This document shows, piece after piece, positions 1-6,528 of a DNA stretch of 64,000 bases. Under the pieces are notes generated by a model. The model was given only the letters and a program-made list of their open reading frames with translations, was not told the DNA's origin and made no database searches. The stretch covers positions 3,430,684-3,494,683 of the forward strand of contig NZ_JH600070.1 of the NCBI RefSeq assembly GCF_000245015.1. Reading direction: 5' to 3'. Each line of letters opens with the position of its first letter. Position 1 is the stretch's first letter. Position numbers and translations under genes: made by a program. The stretch comes from Beggiatoa alba B18LD (GTDB lineage Bacteria > Pseudomonadota > Gammaproteobacteria > Beggiatoales > Beggiatoaceae).

Positions 1-110
1 TATAGTTTATAGGTTTTTTATAAATTATAAAATTAACTATTTTTATTGATGACATTAACGGAATATAGGCGTGAGGGTGTGTTAGCTATAGCAAACGAAT
101 TATAAAAAGA

Positions 111-905
111 TTAAATAGAATTCAATAAAAAGAGCTCATCAATAGAACAATATTGTTGTTTGCGGAGAGTCTTAGCCTGAGCCCATTTATGCTCGATAGG
201 ATTTAAATCAGGCGAATAAGGAGGTAAATATTCCAAGAGATGCCCAGCATCTAAAATAGCCTGCTGAATATCACTACGTTTATGAAAAGTGGCCTTATCC
301 ATGACAATGACAGAGTTTTGAGGGAGTTTAGGGAGTAACTCTTGGGTTATCCAAGCAAAAAAGACATCAGAATTAACCGCCCCAGAAACTAAAGAGACCG
401 TTAGTAAACAAAAATTGAGCAAAGCCCCGATGACATTAGTGCGTCCCTTTGCGTGCCAGTCTTGCGTACCAGAGCAACGTTTGCCGATAGGTGCATAACC
501 AAAACGGCGTGGCATATCATGAGCAAAACCACTTTCATCGATGAAAACAATTTGTCTATCAGATTGTTTATAACGATTCATTTTGTCTTGGAAGACTTGC
601 CGTGCTTCGGGGTTGGCTTTGGAATGTTTGAGGTTTTTTTTTACGGCTAATTCCTAGACGTTTTAATGCGCTACGAATTCCCCCTTCAGTTATTCCAAAA
701 CGGGCTGCACGTTCGTAATGGTAAGCATCGGGATATAACACAACATCTTGTTTTAGAGCTTCCATATCTATTTTGCTTGGTTTGTTACGTGTCCGTTTGG
801 CTTCTAAGACTTTACTCCATCTCACTACACTTGCGATGGCTATTTGAAAGCGTTTCGCTACCGCTGCTAGGGTAAGATTTTCTTCTTGTTTCACCTTTAA
901 TACTT
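111..905 (-). pseudogene. IS630 transposase, 3' part (helix-turn-helix and DDE domains)
   Basis: This is the larger remnant of the IS630 transposase. The upstream part (905 to about 640) encodes the helix-turn-helix region, with VKQEENLTLAAVAKRF followed by VVRWSK. The downstream part (to 111) encodes the DDE catalytic domain: FIDESGFAHDMPRR, VIGALL, a VIVMDKATFHK motif and LPPYSPDLNPIEHKWAQ. The two parts lie in different frames. They join if one base is skipped in the A9 run (634–642, T's on the plus strand), giving SRKK-NLKHSKANPEARQVF, so slippage or programmed frameshifting as in many IS630 elements is likely. The real 5' end lies at 1993–2025, beyond the IS982 insertion, so the gene cannot give a normal product. 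Confidence 0.82.
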
Positions 906-907
906 TA
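901..907. repeat. 7-bp target-site duplication of the IS982 element (left copy)
   Basis: TACTTTA at 901–907 is repeated exactly at 1993–1999, directly outside the perfect 15-bp inverted repeats of the IS982 element. Removing 908–1999 rejoins the IS630 frame as TGT-AAA-GTA-TTA-AAG (C-K-V-L-K). This shows that the duplicated bases were part of the original gene. Confidence 0.88.
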
Positions 908-1992
908 ACGCGAGTACGGCGAAAAATGACTTAAATAAAAATAGGTTGAGAAGGATTTAACAAATTAAAGCCATCATCAAGTTTAGGATTAATACGAGAC
1001 ATCAAAGAAGGCTTATGGAGCTTCCAAGTGTAAGCAATAAGCCCCGCAACGACATTGACCATAAACCCCAAGACACTGCAATGGCGCGTATGTTCAATCT
1101 GAGTGAATGATTTAAGTTGACCGATGACGGTTTCTATTAAGGAACGTTTTTTTAGCATTATCGTATCAAATTCACTGAGCGACTCTTTTTTCATGTTTTT
1201 ACGGACACCCGTGATTAATTCAATGCCTTGCGTTTTCAAAGTTGCCTTTAATGCCTTAGAAATATAGCCCTTGTCACCATATAACTTACCTTGAATAAAT
1301 TGCGTCATCGCCCTTAAGCCCTTGCGGTCATCAAAATTCGCAGCGGTGAGAAAAAAGGAGATTAATTCCCCTGTATCATCAATGACTAAATGCAATTTAA
1401 AGCCAAAATACCACCCAATAGAGTTCTTCCCCCGTTGTGCGAGGTTTGCAAAGGTTTTATGGTGTGAAATTCGCCGATTGTGACAAACCTTTAACGGGGT
1501 TGAGTCAATGAAGGCAATCCCGCGAGAGTTTACCCGCCGACTGTGCAAGTAGGCGCTGAGCGGTATCATCACTGACTGGGATAACTCAACAAACCGTTGA
1601 TAACTGACCCGTTTCGGAAACGCCCCCCCGAGTACCTGCGGAACATAGTGGGTATAAAATCCTTTGAAATGACGTTGATTAGATTGATGAAACAACACGA
1701 GTAAGGTCATCACTTCCGACGGGGACATTGTCCCATCTCGCTGACTTTTCTTGGGATTTCCTTCTTCTAACAACATTTGTTCCCATAAAGGCATGAACCA
1801 TTTACAAAAGTCGTCGATTGAGCAGAACAGGATTGTTATCATATCCATGGTTGTACCTTTGGAAAGTGGGGGTGGACGTTTAGTGATGTTCCATTATTCC
1901 TACTTTTCCTTTAGGTACAACTTTTTATTTCTTCCATTCCGCTTTTATCATTAATCCTCTGTTTTATATCTATTATCTCGCCGTACTCGCGT
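908..1992 (-). mobile_element. IS982-family insertion sequence, complete
   Basis: The element is 1085 bp with perfect 15-bp terminal inverted repeats: ACGCGAGTACGGCGA at 908–922 and its complement at 1978–1992. It is flanked by the 7-bp duplication TACTTTA and contains a full-length transposase gene. Intact ends, target duplication and reading frame suggest a recent insertion. Its ends closely resemble the ends of the foldback repeats found elsewhere in the window. Confidence 0.88.
931..1848 (-). CDS. IS982-family transposase
   Basis: This 305-residue transposase catalyses movement of the surrounding IS982 element. It shows the family's DDE signature: an IDSTPLKVC motif near residue 115, the KLHLVIDDTGE strand, the GDKGYIS motif with the second aspartate, and KKRSLIETVIGQLK carrying the glutamate. 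Length and motif spacing match full-length IS982 transposases (about 290–310 residues). The ATG at 1848 lies about 145 bp inside the right inverted repeat. No frameshift or stop is visible, so the gene is probably functional and could act in trans on the related repeats of this window. Confidence 0.88.
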   Translation of the reverse strand: MDMITILFCSIDDFCKWFMPLWEQMLLEEGNPKKSQRDGTMSPSEVMTLLVLFHQSNQRHFKGFYTHYVPQVLGGAFPKRVSYQRFVELSQSVMIPLSAYLHSRRVNSRGIAFIDSTPLKVCHNRRISHHKTFANLAQRGKNSIGWYFGFKLHLVIDDTGELISFFLTAANFDDRKGLRAMTQFIQGKLYGDKGYISKALKATLKTQGIELITGVRKNMKKESLSEFDTIMLKKRSLIETVIGQLKSFTQIEHTRHCSVLGFMVNVVAGLIAYTWKLHKPSLMSRINPKLDDGFNLLNPSQPIFI

Positions 1993-2025
1993 TACTTTAC
2001 AACGGAAATCTATTGAATAGGTCAT
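1993..2025 (-). pseudogene. IS630 transposase, 5' fragment
   Basis: Reading the minus strand from the ATG at 2025 gives MTYSIDFRCKV, the usual N-terminus of IS630 transposases (M-x-Y-S-x-D-F-R-x-K-V). The IS982 inverted repeat follows immediately. The continuation (K-V-L-K-V-K-Q-E-E-N-L-T) is found on the other side of the IS982 element at about 905. This fragment fixes the true start of the disrupted gene. Confidence 0.85.
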
Positions 2026-2058
2026 TTTTTATTATCTTTTTAAAATACGGTTGCTATA

Positions 2059-2333
2059 ATTCTGAAAATTCTGTGAATTCTGATTCAGACAAACAGAGAC
2101 CTGCTAGGTTTTGAAAACCGAGCAGGTCTGTTGGAACGCACGAAAAGGGTTGACTTTACTTTAACCAGCAAGATTAAAACATTGTCTGAATCAGGATTTT
2201 CAGAATTAACAGAATTTAAACCCCTTAAACCAAGAAATGAATGCGAATCATGCTTTTTAATTCTGAAAATTCTGTGAATTCTGATTCAGACAATCTTTTA
2301 TCTTTTTAAAAGAAACTCGCCGAACTTAGGTTA
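2059..2333. repeat. Foldback intergenic repeat, copy A (IS982-end-like), truncated on the left
   Basis: The stretch contains the family modules: TTCTGAAAATTCTG blocks, GATTCAGACAA and its complement, the ACCTGCTAGGTTTT palindrome (about 2100–2130), and the right end TCGCCGAACTTAGGTTA finishing at 2333. The left terminus is missing because the IS630 element adjoins at 2058. The remaining bases up to 2445 hold only a short hairpin and the start region of the next ORF. Confidence 0.7.
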
Positions 2334-2401
2334 CTTAATTTTACCAAGTTATATTTAATCGTTATGGGTAAAACTGTTTTATAATAGGTCGCTTTTCCAA
2401 G

Positions 2402-2421
2402 AGTAGGGGTAATTCCCTACT
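2402..2421. promoter_or_regulatory. Short inverted repeat upstream of the small ORF
   Basis: AGTAGGG and CCCTACT form a perfect 7-bp inverted repeat with a 6-nt spacer, 25 bp before the start at 2446. It could be an operator or an RNA hairpin. No T-run follows, so a terminator is unlikely. Confidence 0.35.
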
Positions 2422-2445
2422 TATGTTTAGCAATGACAGGTCTTT

Positions 2446-2655
2446 ATGTTTATGAAAAAACGTTATTCCCCCGCTTGCCAACACAACAGCCAACGTTTAG
2501 CACAGCAAAATCGTCAAAGACAATGGCGCATGATGAATAATGAAGAACATCATGAAATTAGCGCAACCCTCTTGCGTCACCCACAACAATGGGCTAGTTT
2601 GCAATCCGTAGAAATCAGTGATGCATCCAACCCCGCCGTCAATTCCGCTCATTAA
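2446..2655 (+). CDS. Small hypothetical protein (69 residues)
   Basis: I do not recognise this protein. It is very polar and rich in Gln, Asn, His and Arg, with an RQRQWRMMNNEEHHE stretch at residues 23–37, no membrane segment and no cysteine pair. Two candidate starts (2446 and 2452) lie close together, and neither has a clear Shine-Dalgarno sequence. It lies between a foldback repeat and dam, and has hairpins on both sides. Its isolated position and open frame make it plausible but unproven; it could be a chance frame. Confidence 0.4.
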   Translation: MFMKKRYSPACQHNSQRLAQQNRQRQWRMMNNEEHHEISATLLRHPQQWASLQSVEISDASNPAVNSAH

Positions 2656-2695
2656 AGCCAAAACAAAACTAATCAACTAGATGCAATAATTTTTG

Positions 2696-2730
2696 CCTAG
2701 CCCTTTTGTCCTTGCTACAACAGGGCTAGG
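2696..2730. other. Intergenic hairpin before dam
   Basis: CCTAGCCCT at 2696–2704 and AGGGCTAGG at 2722–2730 form a perfect 9-bp stem with a 17-nt loop. No T-tract follows on either strand, so it does not look like a simple intrinsic terminator. It may end the small upstream ORF's mRNA by processing or act in control of dam. Confidence 0.45.
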
Positions 2731-2756
2731 TATCAATCGCCCTCATCACTGCGCGT

Positions 2757-3629
2757 ATGACTTCTAAAACCCCGACCTCATCAACACATATGCTGATTAA
2801 ACCCTTTATTAAATGGGTTGGTGGTAAACGCGCCTTACTCGATGAATTGTTAAAAAGACTTCCAACAGACTTTAATCACTACTTTGAACCCTTTGTCGGT
2901 GGTGGTGCGCTGTTTTTTGAACTACGCAAACGCAACATGCTCACAGGCAAAAAAATCTACCTATTTGATAAAAACGCCGAACTTATCAACGCCTATCAGA
3001 CTGTACAACACAATCCCTACGCCTTAATTCTACAACTGCAACAATTTCAAGAACAACACTCCGCCCACTTCTACACCTACATCCGCGCCCTAGACCGACA
3101 AACCAATTTCGCCCAATTAAGCCCAGAAATGCGAGCAGCCCGCTTTATCTACCTCAACAAAACCTGCTTTAACGGACTCTATCGCGTCAACAAACAAGGT
3201 TTTTTTAATGTGCCGATAGGTAGTTATGTAAAGCCTGCTATCTGTGATACAGACCTTCTTTTAAACGCACATCATGCCCTGCAAAATGTCACCCTATTAC
3301 ACACTGACTACAGTCACGTGTTACAACTCGCACAAAAAAACGACTTCATCTATTTAGACCCGCCCTACTACCCCTTAACTGCCACTGCTAATTTTACCGC
3401 GTACAATCAACACTTATTTTTAGAAGCAGAACAAAAACAATTATTTGAAAATTTTAAACGCCTAGACCATAAACATTGTTTATTAATGCACTCAAATTCA
3501 GATACCATTTTTATGCGAGAACTCTATAAAATTTACTACACTGAAACGGTCAAAATGCCCCGTTTTATTAATAGTAAAAAAGATGGACGGGGTAAAATTA
3601 ACGAAATAATTATTAGAAATTACCAATAA
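2757..3629 (+). CDS. dam: DNA adenine methylase, Dam type (D12 class)
   Basis: This is an N6-adenine DNA methyltransferase using S-adenosylmethionine. The D12 signatures are present: KPFIKWVGGKR at residues 15–25, the SAM-binding FEPFVGGGALFFEL at 43–56, and the catalytic DPPY at 201–204. At 290 residues it is close to Dam enzymes (about 270–290), which methylate GATC. The target is an inference. No restriction endonuclease is adjacent, so it is more likely a solitary regulatory or repair-guiding methylase than half of a restriction system; mutS is also in this window. The start at 2757 is preferred, but the ATG at 2790 (M12, just before the conserved KPFIKW) is possible. Confidence 0.85.
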   Translation: MTSKTPTSSTHMLIKPFIKWVGGKRALLDELLKRLPTDFNHYFEPFVGGGALFFELRKRNMLTGKKIYLFDKNAELINAYQTVQHNPYALILQLQQFQEQHSAHFYTYIRALDRQTNFAQLSPEMRAARFIYLNKTCFNGLYRVNKQGFFNVPIGSYVKPAICDTDLLLNAHHALQNVTLLHTDYSHVLQLAQKNDFIYLDPPYYPLTATANFTAYNQHLFLEAEQKQLFENFKRLDHKHCLLMHSNSDTIFMRELYKIYYTETVKMPRFINSKKDGRGKINEIIIRNYQ

Positions 3630-3712
3630 TATTAAAATATTAAGTAGATTCTATTTCCATAGAAAATACTCAATAAAAAAATATTTCATGACATAAAACC
3701 AAAGGAACGCGA

Positions 3713-4609
3713 ATGGAAATCAATGGCGTACAAATAGACCCGACTTTTGCGGAGGCATTTCCCATGAAAGCCACCCGCATCATCGTAACGGCACACAATC
3801 AAAAATGGGCAAACATCGCCGCCCAAGCCATGACAGGTTTTGCAACCTCCGTCATCGCCTGCGGATGTGAAGCAGGTATAGAAAGAGAACTCAGCGCAGA
3901 AGAAACGCCTGATGGTCGCGTCGGCGTATCCATCCTTCTCTTTACCATGTCCTCCGACAAACTCATCAAACAAATACAAAACCGTGTCGGGCAATGCGTC
4001 TTAACCTGCCCAAGCACCGCCTGTTTTGCAGGACTCTACACCGATAAACCTGCACCACTGGGAAAAAACCTCCGCTACTTCGGCGATGGCTGGCAAATCT
4101 CCAAAGTTATCGCAGGCAAACGCTACTGGCGCATCCCCGTCATGGAAGGCGAATTTTTATGTGAAGAAACTACGGGTATTACTTCTGCTGTTGGTGGGGG
4201 TAACTTCCTCATTCTTGCTAAAACGCCTGAACAAGCACTGATTGCCAGCGAACACGCCATCGAAGCCATGCGTCAAGTTGCAGGCGTTATTATGCCTTTC
4301 CCTGGTGGCGTTGTACGCTCAGGCTCTAAAGTCGGCTCTAAATACAAAGGCTTAATTGCCTCCAGTAATCACGCTTTTTGCCCTACCTTAAAAGGACAAG
4401 TGAATAGTGAACTCGACAACAATGTCGGTTCTGTTTTAGAAATCGTTATCGACGGTTTAACAGATACCGCGATTCGAGAAGCAACCCGCGCAGGGATTCA
4501 AGCAGTCTGTCAACTCGGCAAAGCCAACGGTATTTTGCGCATCAGTGCAGGAAATTACGGCGGAAAACTCGGCCCTTACCATTTCCACTTGCAGGAGATT
4601 ATGCAATGA
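3713..4609 (+). CDS. fhcD: Formylmethanofuran–tetrahydromethanopterin formyltransferase
   Basis: The 298-residue product matches the Ftr/FhcD family over its full length, with typical blocks ITSAVGGGNFLILA, MPFPGGVVRSGSKVGSKYKG and SNHAFCPTLKG. In methylotrophic and formaldehyde-oxidising bacteria this subunit of the formyltransferase/hydrolase complex moves the formyl group between tetrahydromethanopterin and a methanofuran-like cofactor, on the way from formaldehyde to formate. AAGGA lies 8 bases before the ATG. The gene overlaps fhcC by ATGA, so the two are translationally coupled. The usual partners fhcA and fhcB are not in the window. Confidence 0.93.
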   Translation: MEINGVQIDPTFAEAFPMKATRIIVTAHNQKWANIAAQAMTGFATSVIACGCEAGIERELSAEETPDGRVGVSILLFTMSSDKLIKQIQNRVGQCVLTCPSTACFAGLYTDKPAPLGKNLRYFGDGWQISKVIAGKRYWRIPVMEGEFLCEETTGITSAVGGGNFLILAKTPEQALIASEHAIEAMRQVAGVIMPFPGGVVRSGSKVGSKYKGLIASSNHAFCPTLKGQVNSELDNNVGSVLEIVIDGLTDTAIREATRAGIQAVCQLGKANGILRISAGNYGGKLGPYHFHLQEIMQ

Positions 4610-5427
4610 ACCCCTTAGTCTTTACCCTAAAAACCGAATTACAACAACGGCTTGATTTATCCCCCCTCGTTCCAAATCTACTACAAGGGAAAACCCCAGA
4701 CGACATCAAAGCCCTGCCCCTCTCTTATGGTAATCGTCACCTAAACGTCGACAACGTTTTCGATATGACAGGTGAAGATACACAACATCTGATATTTAAA
4801 GCGGACTGTGGCAAACTTGACCACATTGGCGCAGTGATGCAAGGCGGGACAATCGAGATTTACGGCTCTATCGGTGCATATTTAGGGCGCGATATGCGCA
4901 AAGGCAAAATAGAAATACACGGCAACACCGATGCCTACACCGCCGCAGGCATGAAAGGGGGAGAAATCTTCATTCATGGCAATGCAGGCGATTATCTCGG
5001 CTCGGCGCGGGCGGGTGAACGTCAAGGAATGCGAGGCGGGCGCGTTATCGTTACAGGCAACGCAGGGCATCGCGTCGGCGACCAATTACGGCGTGGCATG
5101 ATTATTATTGAAGGCGATGCGGGCGACTACTGCGCCTCGCGGATGGTTGCGGGAACGATTGCCATTTTTGGACAAGTCGGCAGTTACTTAGGCTATGGGA
5201 TGCAACGCGGCACTGTGATTTTATCGCGTCCTCCCGCGCATTTACTGGCGACTTTTAACGACTGCGGTCAACACGAATTATTATTTTTACGCCTTTTAGA
5301 AAAATCCTTGCAATATCCCAATAGTCGAATTCCTCGCGCTTTATTTTCCGCGCCTGTTCAACGGTTTGCGGGCGATTTAGCAACGATAGGTAAGGGGGAG
5401 ATTTTAGTCATGGGGGGAATACAGTAA
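4606..5427 (+). CDS. fhcC: Formyltransferase/hydrolase complex subunit C (FwdC-like)
   Basis: This 273-residue protein carries the FwdC beta-helix made of repeated G-x-M-x-x-G-x-I/V units: GAVMQGGTIEIYG, GRDMRKGKIEIHG, GAGMKGGEIFIHG-like, GMRGGRVIVTG, LRRGMIIIEG and GMQRGTVILS. FhcC is a structural subunit of the formyltransferase/hydrolase complex in the bacterial H4MPT-linked C1 pathway. It follows fhcD with a 4-base overlap. Known bacterial clusters usually read fhcC-D-A-B or similar. Here the order is D then C, followed by a foldback repeat instead of fhcA/fhcB, so the operon is split. Confidence 0.9.
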   Translation: MNPLVFTLKTELQQRLDLSPLVPNLLQGKTPDDIKALPLSYGNRHLNVDNVFDMTGEDTQHLIFKADCGKLDHIGAVMQGGTIEIYGSIGAYLGRDMRKGKIEIHGNTDAYTAAGMKGGEIFIHGNAGDYLGSARAGERQGMRGGRVIVTGNAGHRVGDQLRRGMIIIEGDAGDYCASRMVAGTIAIFGQVGSYLGYGMQRGTVILSRPPAHLLATFNDCGQHELLFLRLLEKSLQYPNSRIPRALFSAPVQRFAGDLATIGKGEILVMGGIQ

Positions 5428-5494
5428 GAACAGGGATTCTTTAACAAAAAAGTCTCGTTTCCATAACGCAAATTCAATAAATATCTTAAAAACA

Positions 5495-5699
5495 TAACCT
5501 GAGTTCGGCGAGTTTCTTTTAAAAAGACAACAGTTTGTCTGAATCAGAATTTTCAGAATTAAAAAGACAAGAAAATTAAAAGAATAAAAATTATGTTTTT
5601 AATTCTGCTAATTCTGATTCAGACAAAAAAAGACCTATTAGGTTTTCAAAACCTAGCAGGTCTCTGTTTTATTTTATAAAACTCACCTAACTCAGGTTA
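5495..5699. repeat. Foldback intergenic repeat, copy B (complete)
   Basis: The element is 205 bp with terminal inverted repeats: TAACCTGAGTTCGGCGAG at the left, mirrored by CTCACCTAACTCAGGTTA at the right. The interior is an imperfect palindrome (TTGTCTGAATCAG against CTGATTCAGACAA) with the ACCTATTAGGTTTT/AAAACCTAGCAGGT palindrome near the right end. It fills the space between fhcC and the globin gene, and its strong hairpins could end transcription from both sides. Confidence 0.78.
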
Positions 5700-5732
5700 C
5701 TTAGCAAATTAGGATTAATTACAAAATCCAGA

Positions 5733-6167
5733 TTAAGCAACACTAGATGCTGCTTCCGCGCCTTTTTTCATTAGCTCCGCTAACGTGTTATAAGTATTTT
5801 CCCACGCTTGTTTAAGCTCAGGTGTGAACGCATCTGCTAAGGTTTGTTCAATGGTCATTAGTAAGGCTTTACCAAATACGGCATAATCCGCTTCTTGTAC
5901 GCCATAGCCAACGTGACGCACGCCTAAACGTGCTACAACATCCGATAAATCATCTACTTTATCGATAGCATTGACGATAGTATCCATGATGTGCATAAAG
6001 TGAATACTTTGCTCAGTCAAATCCCCTTTAAACAGAGTCTTTAAACTAGGGTCTAGTGTAAAAAGGTTTTTATAAAACTTTTGTCCTAAAATGATTCCTT
6101 CTGGGATATTTGGCGATAGTTTTTCCCAAGAACGACAGACTAATTGAATGTCAGATGCCTTTAACAT
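5733..6167 (-). CDS. Single-domain haemoglobin (Vitreoscilla type)
   Basis: This 144-residue haem-binding globin probably serves oxygen delivery or nitric-oxide detoxification in the cytoplasm. The proximal histidine is His85 in LGVRHVGYGVQEADY, the CD1 phenylalanine is Phe46 (LFKGD) and the distal E7 residue is Gln53. The same residues sit at the same numbers in Vitreoscilla haemoglobin as I recall it. There is no reductase domain, so this is not a flavohaemoglobin. A strong ribosome-binding site (GAGGAGAGGAAAC) precedes the ATG at 6167. The gene is divergent from the NlpC/P60 gene and abuts repeat copy B. Confidence 0.9.
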   Translation of the reverse strand: MLKASDIQLVCRSWEKLSPNIPEGIILGQKFYKNLFTLDPSLKTLFKGDLTEQSIHFMHIMDTIVNAIDKVDDLSDVVARLGVRHVGYGVQEADYAVFGKALLMTIEQTLADAFTPELKQAWENTYNTLAELMKKGAEAASSVA

Positions 6168-6528
6168 GTTTCCTCTCCTCGGTTATGAACTCAACTTGAT
6201 AGTTATGATTCTTAAAAATCCTTGTCATGCTGTAGGGTATTTTATTATGCTGGTATGCTTTTAAAAGGCTTTCTGTTGTAACATATCAAATAAATCAGCA
6301 GGTTTTTAAAAAATAGAACAATAGTGTTTTGTCATGACAGATAAAATTATCTTGCCTGAGTCATTATTTAATAACAAATACAATTGATAATAACAACTCA
6401 TTAAGTTTGTGCATAAAAAGTGCAAAGCTGGGTTGTGACCACAAACTTGTCAATGAGGATGTTCCCGTATTTTTGTATTGACTAACACGGGCGTTTTCGT
6501 TATTTTCCATTATCGGTTTTAAAACTAA
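6168..6528. other. Divergent intergenic region, globin / NlpC-P60 gene
   Basis: These 361 bases have no convincing gene; the one minus-strand frame (6364–6558) looks like chance. They must hold the promoters of both divergent genes. I see AT-rich candidate promoter sequence but no unambiguous −35/−10 pair. Confidence 0.5.

Larger units (their letters stand above)
87..2058 (-). mobile_element. IS630-family insertion sequence, interrupted by an IS982 element
   Basis: The ends are imperfect inverted repeats of about 25 bp. The left end starts TATAGCAAACG at 87; the right end, read on the minus strand, starts TATAGCAACCG at 2058. The outer TA on each side fits the TA target duplication typical of IS630/Tc1 elements. 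The transposase reading frame starts at 2025 (minus), is broken by the IS982 element at 908–1992, and resumes at about 905 down to 111. Without the insertion the element would be roughly 0.9 kb long. It sits against a foldback repeat at 2059–2333. Confidence 0.82.

Noticed and set aside
2059-2333. CRISPR array
   Set aside because: The recurring blocks are palindromic and irregularly spaced, with no constant-length spacers and no cas genes; they belong to the foldback family.
2757-3629. Restriction–modification system
   Set aside because: Only a Dam-type methylase is present; no endonuclease or specificity gene adjoins it.
6196-6209. Possible FNR box TTGAT-AGTT-ATGAT upstream of the globin gene
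   Set aside because: Globins of this type are often oxygen-controlled, but the second half-site differs from ATCAA at two of five positions, so I do not call it.
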